DNA of 64,000 nt from Corynebacterium glyciniphilum AJ 3170. Its GTDB lineage: Bacteria > Actinomycetota > Actinomycetes > Mycobacteriales > Mycobacteriaceae. The stretch lies in assembly GCF_000626675.1 (NCBI RefSeq), contig NZ_CP006842.1:496001-560000 (forward strand). The letters run 5' to 3'. Shown here one piece after another: positions 33,856 through 43,811 of this stretch. A program made the position numbers and the translations under genes. Each line of letters starts with the position of its first letter. Position 1 is the first letter of the stretch. The notes beneath the pieces are model-generated. The model saw nothing but the letters and a program-made list of their open reading frames with translations. It ran no database searches and had not been told where the DNA came from.

Positions 33856-36800
33856 ATGACTGACACCTCCTCCAGCTTCCTCGCGCGCCTGAACGGCGGC
33901 AGCGAGAAGACCGCCCTGCTCTTCGGCGGGCAGGCCACCCCGTGGCGTCCCGCCTGTGCGCAGATTGCCGAGGACCCCACCCTCGCCGGCGAGATCCGCG
34001 ACCTGATCTCCGCCTCCTCCGACCTGCTGGCGCCGGTCGCCGCCGAACTGACCGCCGCCACCGCTGGTGCCCTGTCACTCGAGCGGCTCGCCGGAACAGG
34101 CTCCTTCGCCGCAGGAGCTTCTGCCCCGGTCTCCGCGGCCCTGTCGGTGCCCGGCATCACCGCTGTGCAGTACGCCCAGCTCTCCGCTCTGAAGAGTGCC
34201 GGATACGATGCCACGGCCGCCGTCGCCGACGGCCGTGCGACCGCGCTGGGGCACTCCCAGGGCGTGCTCGGTGCAGCTCTTGTCAACGACAACGGACTCT
34301 CCGACTCCCAGATCTTCGCCATCGCCCGCCTGATCGGCGCCGCGGCGGCACGCACCACCCGTTCTGCAGGCTTCGCTGTCGGTGAGCACACCCCGATGCT
34401 CTCCGTACGGGGCCTGGAGCGCTCTCATCTGGACGTCGTCATCGCCGATGCCGGCGTGGACGTCGAGGTCGCCATCCACAACGGTCGTCGTCGGTTCATC
34501 CTCTCCGGCACCCCGGATGATCTGGGGGTCGTCGAACAGACCGTCCTGCAGCTCGGCGAGAAGGACGCAGCTGAACTCGCATCCAAGACCCGGGGCGGCG
34601 CACCGCTGTCACCGCAGACCGAGTACCTCGAGGTCACGGTCCCGTTCCACCACAGCTCGATGGAGCCCGCGGTCGAGCAGGTCGTGGCCTGGGCCGAGCG
34701 TTGTGGTCTGTCCGGTGCAGAGGCCTTCGCCCGTGCCGTGCTCACTGACCACATCGACTGGGTCTCCCAGGTCACCGAAGCCCGCGACGGCGGAAAGCAG
34801 GGGACCGACTGGTTCCTGGATCTCGGCCCCGGTGTCGTCGCTTCCCGGATCTCCGCCGACCTCATCGAGGGTTCGGGTGCCGGAATCGTCGCCGCCGGCA
34901 GTCTCGACGACGTCGACACTCTCGCCGCTCCCGGCGAGGACCCCGAGCGCACCGTCGACTGGTCCACCTACGCTCCGCGACTCCTCGACCTGCCCACCGG
35001 ACAGGTCGTGGAGACCGCGTTCTCCCGCCTGACGGGCCGTTCACCGGTGCTGCTGGCCGGCATGACGCCGACCACCGTGGACCCGGAGATCGTCGCCGCA
35101 GCCGCCAATGCCGGCTACTGGGCTGAGATGGCCGGTGGCGGGCAGGTCACCGCCGAGGTCTTCGACGCCAACCTCACCAAGCTCAAGGGACTGCTCGAAC
35201 CCGGTCGGGCCGTGCAGTTCAACGCCATGTTCATGGACCGCTACCTGTGGAACCTCCACTTCGGTGGCCAGCGTGTGGTCTCCAAGGCCCGCGAGTCCGG
35301 CGCCCCGTTGGACGGCGTCGTCATCTCCGCCGGTATCCCGGAGCCCGACGAAGCCCCCGAGGTCATCGGAGCGCTCCGCGAGTCAGGTTTCTCCCACATC
35401 GCCCTGAAGCCGGGCACGGTCAACCAGATCCGTGCCGGACTGGGCATCGCCCGTCAGATCGAGGACACCGGCGCCAGCATCATCCTCCAGGTCGAGGACG
35501 GTCACGCCGGTGGCCACCACTCCTGGGAGAACCTGGACGACCTGCTCACCGCGACGTACGCGGAGATCCGCCGTCAGAAGAACGTCGTGCTCTGTGTCGG
35601 CGGCGGCATCGGCACCCCCGAACGCTCTGCCGACTACCTCTCCGGTGACTGGTCGGTGGCCCTGGGGCTGCCCTCCATGCCCGTCGACGGTGTGCTCGTC
35701 GGCACCGCGGCCATGACCACCAAGGAAGCCAAGACCACCGACGAGATCAAGCAACTGCTCGTCGACACCCCGGGTGTCGCCGACGAAACCGGTGCAGCCT
35801 TCACCGCCCCCAACGGCGGCTGGATCGCCCCCGGCAACTCCGCCGGTGGTGCGACCTCGGGTCTGTCCCACCTGCGTGCCGACATCCACGAGATCGACAA
35901 CTCGGCCGCGAAGTGCATGCGCCTCATCCAGGAGGTCGGCGGGTCGCTCGAGGCGGTCAACGCCCGCCGCGACGAGATCATCGATGCCATGAACAAGACG
36001 GCGAAGCCGTACTTCGGTGAGCTCGAGAAGATGACCTACGCCGAGGTCGTCCGTCGCTTCGCTGAGTTGAGCTTCCCGTGGGTCGACCCGTCCTGGTTGC
36101 AGCGCTTCCAGGAACTCCTGCAGCGCGTCGAGGCGCGTCTGACCACCGCAGAGCACGGCCCGGTCGAGACACTTTTCCCGACCGTGGAATCCGCTGAGGA
36201 CCCCGAGGCCGCCGTGACGACCCTCGTGGCCGCCTACCCCTCGGCCGAGGTCGACACCCTGACCCCGCTCGACACCGCCTGGTTCATTGCCCTGTGCCGG
36301 AAGTACCCGAAGCCGATGGGCTTCGTCCCCGCCATCGACGAGGATCTGTTGGCCTGGTGGGGCAAGGACTGCCTGTGGCAGGCCCAGGACGACCGCTACT
36401 CGGCCGACCAGGTCCGCATCATCCCGGGACCCGTGTCCGTTTCCGGGATCACCACCGTCAACGAGCCCGTCGCCGACCTCCTCGGACGCTTCGAGGAGGC
36501 CTGCCGCGTCCGCATCGCCGACAGTGAAGCCACCACGGCATGGTCCCGTACCGAGGATGCGCAGGACGTCGAGTCGTTCCTCAAGGCCGTGCCCTACATC
36601 TCGTGGACCGGCCACCTCATGGACAATCCGGCCCACGTCATCGACGAGGACCGCTACGACCTCGTCGTCGTCAATGACGGTTCCGACGGCAACCCCGTCA
36701 AGGTCACCATCGACCTGCACCTGGACACCTTCTGGGACGACACCGCCGCCGGTAGTGGTGACGCGCAGGTCCACGCCGTCCGCAGCCTTCCTGTTCCGCT

Positions 36801-39800
36801 GATTCTCGATGCCACGAGCATCACCGGTGGCCTGCCCGTCGTCGACGAGGAGCGCCTGCCTGACACCATGTACGGCCTGCTGGCTGGTACTGCCGGTGTC
36901 GGTAACACCGCGGTCACCGGTGACGAGATCACCGCCATGCCGACGAAGGTCGAGGGTGCCACCTCTGAGACGGCGCCTTTCGGCACGTTCAACTACACCT
37001 TCACCCTCACCGAGTCTCTCGGTTCCGAGCACGCCGGTGTGACCGGCGACGGCCTGGGCGACCTGTCCGAGGTCGGGGGTGGCGCCACCCGCGCCTCCAT
37101 CGTCCCTGACGCCCTGTTGGGGACCTGCTGGCCGGCGATCTACGCCGCCCTGGGCTCCGCCATGGTCAAGGACTACCCGGTCATCGAGGGCCTGCTCAAC
37201 GCGGTGCACCTCGACCACACCGTGGCACTCGAGGTCTCCGCCGAGGAACTCGCCGAGCGCGCCCCCTTCCAGATCACCGTGACCAGCTGGGCCGCCGGTA
37301 TCGAGGAATCCTCGTCCGGACGCGTCGTCACCGTGCACCACCACATGCACGATGACGAAGGAACCCTGCTGGGACGCCAGACCGAACGCTTCGCCATCCG
37401 CGGACGCGCCTTCGGCACCACTCCGCCTGCTGACCCGGAGCTCGCCGGTGGCACGGGCGCGGAGACCACCGACACCCCGCGCTCCACCCTGCTGCGCACC
37501 CGGGTGAACGCCCCCGCGGAGATGACCCCCTTCGCCTGGGTCTCCGGTGACTTCAACCCGATCCACACCAGCCACGTCGCCGCCCGCGTCGCCGGGCTGC
37601 AGGCACCGCTGGTGCACGGCATGTGGCTGTCCGCGACGGCCCAGCACGCTGCTTCCGCTGCCGGCTCCGGCCACCACATCCTCGGCTGGACCTACCGCAT
37701 GTTCGGTCTCGTGCAGTTGGGCGACCCGGTGGACATCCAGGTCGAGCGCACCGGCCGTGTCGCCGGTGGCGGCCTGCTGCTCGAAGTGACCTGCCGGATC
37801 AACGACGAACTCGTGTCCCAGGGCACCGCGGTCACCGCGGCGCCGTCCACCGCGTACGTCTACCCGGGCCAGGGCATCCAGTCCAAGGGCATGGGCCTGG
37901 ATGAGCGCGCCGCCTCCAAGGCGACCGCCGCCGTCTGGGAGCGGGCCGACGCCCACACCCGCGCCACCCTGGGCTTCTCTATCCTCACCGTGGTCCGCGA
38001 CAACCCCACCTCGCTGACCGCCAACGGTGTGACCTACCACCACCCGGACGGCGTTCTCTACCTCACCCAGTTCACCCAGGTCGCCCTGGCTACCCTGGCG
38101 CTGGCACAGACTGCCCGGCTGCGGGAGGCGGATGCGCTGGTCGCTGACGCCTACTACGCGGGCCACTCACTCGGTGAGTACACCGCCCTGTCGGCCTATG
38201 CCGGCACCATCGAGCTGGAGACCGTCCTTGAGGTCGTGTTCCACCGTGGTTCCACGATGCACCACCTCATCCCGCGTGACGAGAACGGTCGCTCGAACTA
38301 CCGGATGGGCGCCCTGCGTCCCAACCAGTTCGGTGTCGACGACGACCACGTCGTCGAGTACGTCAACTCCGTGGCGGAGGCCTCCGGTGAGTTCCTCGAG
38401 ATCGTGAACTTCAACCTCGCCGGTGAGCAGTACTCCGTCGCCGGCACCGTCGCCGGCCTCGCAGCCCTGGAGAAGGATGCCGCGAAGCGGACCGCAGCGG
38501 CCGGGGGCAAGGGATCGTTCATGATGGTTCCGGGCATCGACGTGCCCTTCCACTCGCGCGTCCTGCACCCCGGTGTGCCGGACTTCCGCGAGAAGCTCGA
38601 CGACCTGCTCCCGGAGACCATCGACCACGAGGTCCTCGAGGGTCGTTACATCCCGAACCTCGTCGCCCGCCCGTTCGAGCTCAGCCGTGAGTTCGTGCAG
38701 TCCATCCTGGACGTTGTCCCCGCTGAACCTGCACAGGAGATCCTGGATGACTGGGACGCTCGTACCACGGACGTCGCCGGACGCGCCAAGGTTGCCCGCA
38801 CCCTGTTCATTGAGCTGCTCTGCTGGCAGTTCGCTTCTCCGGTGCGGTGGATCGAGACCCAGGACCTGCTGCTCGCCACCGACCGCCTGGATATCGAAGA
38901 ACTCGTCGAGATCGGACTCGGCGCCGCCCCGACCCTGGCGAACCTGGCCACCAAGACCCTGAAGCTGCCCCGCTTCACCGGTGCCGACGTCGCCGTACGT
39001 AACGTCCAGCGCGACGAGAAGCTGGTCTACCACGAGGACGTCCAGACCATCGACGCACCGGTCGATGAACCGTCCGAGGCGGAGCGCGAGAGCGTGCCGA
39101 CCGGCGATGTCGTCGCCGAGGCCCGTCCGGACGCCTCCGCCCCGTCGCCCGCCGTCGACGAGGGCTACGCCACCCCGGAGCCCCCGGCACCGGCAGGCTC
39201 GGTCGAACGTCCCGCGGACCTGCCCTACAAGGCGTCCGACGCGATCAAGACCCTCCTGGCCTACGCCAACAAGCTGCGCCCGGAACAGATCGGTGGTGCC
39301 GACACCACTGGCACGCTGACCAACGGTGTGTCCTCGCGTCTCAACCAGCTGCTCATGGACATTTCCGCCGAGTTGGGACTGTCCAGCGTCGAAGGTGCGG
39401 CTGAGGCCGACGTCACGACCCTGTCCGCCACCGTGGACGCGGCCGCGCACAACTACGCGGCCTTCGGCCCGGTGCTCAGCGAGGCAGTGAAGGACCGGCT
39501 GCGCAAACTCTTCGGTTCCGCAGGAGCCAAGGCCACCGCCATCGCCGACCGGGTCACCGGCACCTGGGAGCTCGGGCCGGGTTGGGTCGACCACGCGACC
39601 GCACAGATCCTGCTCGGTTCCCGTGACGGCGCCTCCGCACGCGGCGGCGACCTGTCGACCCTGCCGACGTCCGCCACCTCGATGAACGATGTCAACGCCA
39701 TCATCGACGAGGCGGTCACCCAGGTCGGTGCCGCCCACGGCATTCCTGTGGCGAAGCCCAGCGCCGGCGGTGCCGGCGGCGGGACCGTCGACTCCGCGGC

Positions 39801-42800
39801 GCTCGACGCCTTCGCCGAAGAGGTCACCGGCGACGAGGGTGTGCTGGCGAACCTGGCACGTCACATCCTGCACGACCTGAACCTGGACATCCCGGAGTCC
39901 TCGTCCTTCGAAGATCCCGAGGCAGACGAGACCGCCGCGATCCTGCAGGCCGTCAGTGAAGAACTCGGTGCCACCTGGCCCAAGCAGGTCGCCCCGGTCT
40001 TCGACGACCGTCGCGCGATCCTCATTGACGACCGGTGGGCCACCGCCCGTGAGGACATCGCCCGCCTCGCCGCCGGCGAGGAGATCGCCGAGTCCGCGAC
40101 CTTCCGGGGGACCGGTGAGACCGTCGCGAAGCACGCCGACTGGTGGGCCGCGCACACCTCCGATGCGCAGCTGGCGACCCGCTTCACCAGCATCGCGACA
40201 GACGCCCGCGACGAGACGACCACCGGTGAGTTCGCTGGACAGGTCGCCGTCGTCACCGGTGTCACCCCTGCCTCCATCGCCGGCGGTGTGGTCGGCGACC
40301 TGCTGGCCGAGGGTGCCACCGTGGTGATCACCGCGTCCCGGATCAGTGCTGCACGCCTGGAGTTCATCAAGAAGCTCTACCGGGAGCATGCTTCGGCGGA
40401 GGCGAAGATCTGGCTCGTCCCGGCGAACCTGTCGAGCTACCGTGACATCGACGCACTGGTCGACTGGATCGGCAATGAGCAGACCGAGACGGTCGGTTCC
40501 GAGAAGAAGCTGGTCAAGCCGGCACTCGTGCCCGATCTCTTCCTGCCCTTCGCCGCACCGTCGGTCTCCGGCACGGTCGAGGACGCCGGCGGAAACGCCG
40601 AAACCCAGGCCCGCCTGCTGCTGTGGAGCGTGGAGCGTTCCTTCACCGCCCTGTCCCGCATCGGCCACGAGGCCAACCTGGCCCATCGCCTGCACGTGGT
40701 GCTGCCCGGCTCCCCGAACCGCGGAACCTTCGGCGGTGACGGTGCCTACGGTGAGACCAAGGCCGCGTTCGACGCCATCTGCAACAAGTGGTCCAACGAG
40801 CCGTGGGCGGAGCGTGTCACCATCGCCCACCCGCGCATCGGTTGGGTCTCCGGGACCGGCCTGATGGGTGGCAACGACCCACTGGTCGACGCCGCCGTTG
40901 AGGCAGGCGTCCGCGTGTGGACCCCGTCCGACATCGCCGGTGAGCTGGTTCGTCTGTGCTCCTCCGAGATCCGTGCGGCCGCGTCCATCGGGCCCGTCGA
41001 CGCTGATCTCACCGGTGGCCTGGACAAGATCAACCTGGTGGAGCTGCGTGAGCAGGCACTGGCCGACGGCGCATTCGAGGCTGCCGGTGACGGTGCTGCC
41101 GCCGAGAGCGCCGACGCCCCGGTCACCGTCAACGCCCTGCCCTCGCCGGTGCGCGCCTCCCAGCCTGTCGCCGGTGATACGGTCGACTCACAGGATGAGG
41201 CCTGGGGCGAGGTCACTGCAGACCTCGACGACATGGTCGTCGTCGTGGGCCTCGGTGAAGTCAGCGCCTGGGGTTCCGGGCGTACCCGCTTCGAGGCGGA
41301 GTACGGTGTCCAGGCCGACGGTTCGGTGGACCTCACCGCTGCCGGTGTACTGGAACTCGCCTGGATGACCGGTCTGTTGACCTGGAAGGACACCCCGGTC
41401 GCCGGCTGGTACGACGCCAAGGGCGAGATCGTGCCCGAGGAGGAGATCTTCACCCGTTACCGGGACGAGGTCGCCGCCCGCGCCGGTGTGCGCACCTTCG
41501 TCGACGACGTCGCACTCGAGGACGTCCACACCCCGGCGGCCGCGGAGATCTTCCTCGATCGTGAGGTCACCTTCTCCGTGGACTCCGCCGAGGACGCCCA
41601 GTCCTTCGTCGAGGCCGACCCGAACTTCACCCGGGCGACCCTGGACGAGGAGACAGGCGAGTGGTCCATCACCCGACTGCCGGGTGCCCGGGCACGGGTA
41701 CCCCGCCGCGCCACCCTGGCACGCAGAGTCGGTGGCCAGTTCCCGACGGACTTCGATCCCACCCGCTGGGGTGTGCCGGCATCCATGGTCGAGGCCATCG
41801 ACCGGATCGCCGTGTGGAACCTCGTTGCCACCGTCGACGCCTACCTCTCCGCCGGCTTCACCCCGGCAGAGATCCTGCAGGCCGTCCACCCCTCGGATGT
41901 CGCGATGACCCAGGGCACCGGCTTCGGCGGGATGACCTCGATGCGCAAGCTCTTCGTCGACCGCTTCCTGGAGGAGGACATCCCGTCCGACATCCTGCAG
42001 GAGACTCTGCCCAACGTCGTCGCCGCGCACACCATGCAGTCCTACGTCGGCGGCTACGGAGCGATGATCCACCCGGTCGGCGCCTGCGCCACCGCCGCGG
42101 TCTCCGTCGAGGAGGGTGTGGACAAGATCAAGCTCGGCAAGGCCGACTTCGTGGTCGCCGGTGCCACCGACGACATGTCCGTGGAGTCCATCAGCGGGTT
42201 CGCCTCGATGAACGCCACGGCCAACTCGGACGCCATGGCCGCCAAGGGGCTCAATGAGCGCTTCTACTCTCGTGCCAACGACCGCCGTCGCGGCGGCTTC
42301 GTCGAGGCCCAGGGTGGCGGCACGATCCTGCTGACCCGTGGCTCGGTCGCGGCGAAGCTGGGCCTGCCCGTCCAGTCTGTGGTCGGTTACGCGGCGTCCT
42401 TCGCTGATGGTGCGCACACCTCCATCCCAGCCCCGGGCATGGGTGCGCTGGCCGCCGGACGTGGCGGCCAGGGATCGAAGCTGTCGAAGGAGCTCGCGAA
42501 GCTCGGTGTCAGCGCCGACGACATCTCCGTGGTGTCCAAGCACGACACCTCGACCAACGCCAACGACCCGAACGAGTCCCGTCTGCACACCCGTCTGGCG
42601 AAGGCCATGGGCCGTACCGAGGGCAACCCGATGTACGTCGTCTCCCAGAAGACGCTCACCGGTCACGCCAAGGGTGGTGCCGCTGTCTTCCAGACCGCTG
42701 GCCTGGGCGACATGTTCCGGACCTCACGTATCCCGGCGAACCGCTCGCTGGACTGCGTGGACCCGGAGATGGCATCTGCCCCGAACCTCGTCTGGCTGCG

Positions 42801-43140
42801 TGAGCCGCTGCAGCTCAACCGCACGATCAAGGCCGGTCTGCTGACCTCCCTGGGCTTCGGTCACGTGTCCGCACTGATGGCGCTGGTGCACCCGGAGGCT
42901 TTCCGGGTCGCCATTGCCAATCAGCTCGGCGAGGACGCCGCACAGCAGTGGGTCGCTACAGCGTCCGCACGACTGCGAGCCGGCGTGCGTCGTCGCGAAG
43001 CCGGCATGCTGGGCCACCGCGCACTGTTCGAAGAGATCGAGCACCGTCGTTTCTCCGACGAGGTCGAGATCGACGATGCAGAGCCGGCGATGTTGCTCGA
43101 CCCCCAGGCACGTGCCGGTGAGGACGGACTGCTCCGGTGA
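33856..43140 (+). CDS. fas: Type I fatty acid synthase, multifunctional
   Basis: A 3094-residue single-chain synthase making long-chain acyl-CoAs. Domains in order: acetyltransferase (GHSQG, Ser about 134), enoyl reductase (from about 390, LLAGMTPTTVDP), MaoC-type dehydratase (GDFNPIHT about 1232), malonyl/palmitoyl transferase (GHSLGEYT, Ser about 1438), acyl carrier (NGVSSRLNQ, pantetheinylated Ser 1826 or 1827), ketoreductase (Gly-rich start about 2133, Tyr 2298 and Lys 2302 in YGETK) and ketosynthase (Cys about 2744, His about 2896 and 2937). All catalytic motifs look intact. I prefer ATG 33856 with AAGGA before it over GTG 33829. The stop overlaps acpS. Confidence 0.96.
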   Translation: MTDTSSSFLARLNGGSEKTALLFGGQATPWRPACAQIAEDPTLAGEIRDLISASSDLLAPVAAELTAATAGALSLERLAGTGSFAAGASAPVSAALSVPGITAVQYAQLSALKSAGYDATAAVADGRATALGHSQGVLGAALVNDNGLSDSQIFAIARLIGAAAARTTRSAGFAVGEHTPMLSVRGLERSHLDVVIADAGVDVEVAIHNGRRRFILSGTPDDLGVVEQTVLQLGEKDAAELASKTRGGAPLSPQTEYLEVTVPFHHSSMEPAVEQVVAWAERCGLSGAEAFARAVLTDHIDWVSQVTEARDGGKQGTDWFLDLGPGVVASRISADLIEGSGAGIVAAGSLDDVDTLAAPGEDPERTVDWSTYAPRLLDLPTGQVVETAFSRLTGRSPVLLAGMTPTTVDPEIVAAAANAGYWAEMAGGGQVTAEVFDANLTKLKGLLEPGRAVQFNAMFMDRYLWNLHFGGQRVVSKARESGAPLDGVVISAGIPEPDEAPEVIGALRESGFSHIALKPGTVNQIRAGLGIARQIEDTGASIILQVEDGHAGGHHSWENLDDLLTATYAEIRRQKNVVLCVGGGIGTPERSADYLSGDWSVALGLPSMPVDGVLVGTAAMTTKEAKTTDEIKQLLVDTPGVADETGAAFTAPNGGWIAPGNSAGGATSGLSHLRADIHEIDNSAAKCMRLIQEVGGSLEAVNARRDEIIDAMNKTAKPYFGELEKMTYAEVVRRFAELSFPWVDPSWLQRFQELLQRVEARLTTAEHGPVETLFPTVESAEDPEAAVTTLVAAYPSAEVDTLTPLDTAWFIALCRKYPKPMGFVPAIDEDLLAWWGKDCLWQAQDDRYSADQVRIIPGPVSVSGITTVNEPVADLLGRFEEACRVRIADSEATTAWSRTEDAQDVESFLKAVPYISWTGHLMDNPAHVIDEDRYDLVVVNDGSDGNPVKVTIDLHLDTFWDDTAAGSGDAQVHAVRSLPVPLILDATSITGGLPVVDEERLPDTMYGLLAGTAGVGNTAVTGDEITAMPTKVEGATSETAPFGTFNYTFTLTESLGSEHAGVTGDGLGDLSEVGGGATRASIVPDALLGTCWPAIYAALGSAMVKDYPVIEGLLNAVHLDHTVALEVSAEELAERAPFQITVTSWAAGIEESSSGRVVTVHHHMHDDEGTLLGRQTERFAIRGRAFGTTPPADPELAGGTGAETTDTPRSTLLRTRVNAPAEMTPFAWVSGDFNPIHTSHVAARVAGLQAPLVHGMWLSATAQHAASAAGSGHHILGWTYRMFGLVQLGDPVDIQVERTGRVAGGGLLLEVTCRINDELVSQGTAVTAAPSTAYVYPGQGIQSKGMGLDERAASKATAAVWERADAHTRATLGFSILTVVRDNPTSLTANGVTYHHPDGVLYLTQFTQVALATLALAQTARLREADALVADAYYAGHSLGEYTALSAYAGTIELETVLEVVFHRGSTMHHLIPRDENGRSNYRMGALRPNQFGVDDDHVVEYVNSVAEASGEFLEIVNFNLAGEQYSVAGTVAGLAALEKDAAKRTAAAGGKGSFMMVPGIDVPFHSRVLHPGVPDFREKLDDLLPETIDHEVLEGRYIPNLVARPFELSREFVQSILDVVPAEPAQEILDDWDARTTDVAGRAKVARTLFIELLCWQFASPVRWIETQDLLLATDRLDIEELVEIGLGAAPTLANLATKTLKLPRFTGADVAVRNVQRDEKLVYHEDVQTIDAPVDEPSEAERESVPTGDVVAEARPDASAPSPAVDEGYATPEPPAPAGSVERPADLPYKASDAIKTLLAYANKLRPEQIGGADTTGTLTNGVSSRLNQLLMDISAELGLSSVEGAAEADVTTLSATVDAAAHNYAAFGPVLSEAVKDRLRKLFGSAGAKATAIADRVTGTWELGPGWVDHATAQILLGSRDGASARGGDLSTLPTSATSMNDVNAIIDEAVTQVGAAHGIPVAKPSAGGAGGGTVDSAALDAFAEEVTGDEGVLANLARHILHDLNLDIPESSSFEDPEADETAAILQAVSEELGATWPKQVAPVFDDRRAILIDDRWATAREDIARLAAGEEIAESATFRGTGETVAKHADWWAAHTSDAQLATRFTSIATDARDETTTGEFAGQVAVVTGVTPASIAGGVVGDLLAEGATVVITASRISAARLEFIKKLYREHASAEAKIWLVPANLSSYRDIDALVDWIGNEQTETVGSEKKLVKPALVPDLFLPFAAPSVSGTVEDAGGNAETQARLLLWSVERSFTALSRIGHEANLAHRLHVVLPGSPNRGTFGGDGAYGETKAAFDAICNKWSNEPWAERVTIAHPRIGWVSGTGLMGGNDPLVDAAVEAGVRVWTPSDIAGELVRLCSSEIRAAASIGPVDADLTGGLDKINLVELREQALADGAFEAAGDGAAAESADAPVTVNALPSPVRASQPVAGDTVDSQDEAWGEVTADLDDMVVVVGLGEVSAWGSGRTRFEAEYGVQADGSVDLTAAGVLELAWMTGLLTWKDTPVAGWYDAKGEIVPEEEIFTRYRDEVAARAGVRTFVDDVALEDVHTPAAAEIFLDREVTFSVDSAEDAQSFVEADPNFTRATLDEETGEWSITRLPGARARVPRRATLARRVGGQFPTDFDPTRWGVPASMVEAIDRIAVWNLVATVDAYLSAGFTPAEILQAVHPSDVAMTQGTGFGGMTSMRKLFVDRFLEEDIPSDILQETLPNVVAAHTMQSYVGGYGAMIHPVGACATAAVSVEEGVDKIKLGKADFVVAGATDDMSVESISGFASMNATANSDAMAAKGLNERFYSRANDRRRGGFVEAQGGGTILLTRGSVAAKLGLPVQSVVGYAASFADGAHTSIPAPGMGALAAGRGGQGSKLSKELAKLGVSADDISVVSKHDTSTNANDPNESRLHTRLAKAMGRTEGNPMYVVSQKTLTGHAKGGAAVFQTAGLGDMFRTSRIPANRSLDCVDPEMASAPNLVWLREPLQLNRTIKAGLLTSLGFGHVSALMALVHPEAFRVAIANQLGEDAAQQWVATASARLRAGVRRREAGMLGHRALFEEIEHRRFSDEVEIDDAEPAMLLDPQARAGEDGLLR

Positions 43141-43601
43141 CCGGTTCCTCCTTTGTGATCGGCGTCGGGATCGACGTTGTCGACATCCCGTCCTTCGCCG
43201 AGCAGCTCGCCATGCCGGGGTCGCGGTTCGCTGCGTCCTTCACCGGCGCTGAGCGACGCACCTGCGCCAAGCAGGCGCGGACCAGCGGCAACGAGGCTCA
43301 GCACCTCGCTGCCCGGTGGGCGGCCAAGGAGGCCTTCTACAAGGCGTGGACCGCCGCCGAGGCCGGGGACGAGATTCCCGGGGCGAAGATGGACTGGGCG
43401 CAGATCGAGGTGGTCAAGGACCGCTGGGGTCGACCGTTCGTGCGACTGCACGAGCCGTTGGCCTCCGTGGTCACCGGTGCATTGTCCCGGCACTTCGGTG
43501 GCGGAGCTGTCGACGCCGGGCACGCCGTCTGGCATCTGAGTCTGTCGCACGACGGTCCGGTCGCCCAGGCTTTCGTGGTCGGGGAGTGGCGCCGGATGTA
43601 G
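43137..43601 (+). CDS. acpS: Holo-[acyl-carrier-protein] synthase (4'-phosphopantetheinyl transferase)
   Basis: A 154-residue enzyme that moves phosphopantetheine from CoA to the carrier serine of the synthase. It has the AcpS signature GVGIDVVDIPSFAEQL at the start (Mg-binding Asp) and AARWAAKEAFYKAW near residue 60 with the second acidic ligand and Lys. The length is about 30 residues above that of stand-alone AcpS, as in other FAS-I-linked enzymes. GTG 43137 overlaps the fas stop by four bases, so production is coupled to that of its substrate. In C. ammoniagenes a similar gene lies next to fasB, as I recall. Confidence 0.93.
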   Translation: MTGSSFVIGVGIDVVDIPSFAEQLAMPGSRFAASFTGAERRTCAKQARTSGNEAQHLAARWAAKEAFYKAWTAAEAGDEIPGAKMDWAQIEVVKDRWGRPFVRLHEPLASVVTGALSRHFGGGAVDAGHAVWHLSLSHDGPVAQAFVVGEWRRM

Positions 43602-43635
43602 TCGGTTGCGTCCCGTGAGCACGAAGTCTGCGCCC

Positions 43636-43653
43636 GTTGCTCCGCGGAGCAAC
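43636..43653. repeat. 18-bp perfect palindrome after acpS
   Basis: GTTGCTCCGCGGAGCAAC directly precedes the long palindromic repeat at 43654. Together they may act as a terminator or mRNA 3'-end hairpin pair of the fatty-acid operon, although neither has a T-run. Confidence 0.5.
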
Positions 43654-43717
43654 GTCATCTGAGCCACCGCAGAGGTCAGGAATCACCCGGATTCTGACCT
43701 CTGCGGTGGCTCAGATG
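43654..43717. repeat. Dispersed palindromic repeat, copy 1
   Basis: A 24-bp perfect inverted repeat: the left arm (43656-43679) begins CATCTGAGCCACCGCAGAGG, the right arm (43694-43717) ends in CTCAGATG, and the loop is 14 nt. A copy with 23 of the first 26 arm bases alike lies at 44451. No T-run follows, so this is not a standard terminator. It sits between acpS and the small secreted-protein gene. Confidence 0.75.
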
Positions 43718-43811
43718 CACCCGTGACGTCGTCAGGGGACTGTTCTGCCGGCTGAGCCCCGAAAGTATGGGACGATTCAGACCAGAACGGACGACAAGAG
43801 GAGACAGTGCC

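Noticed and set aside
35383..42666. Long open frames on the minus strand opposite fas (927, 887 and 492 codons)
   Set aside because: They lie exactly antisense to intact catalytic domains, lack recognisable motifs and are expected from codon bias in GC-rich DNA.
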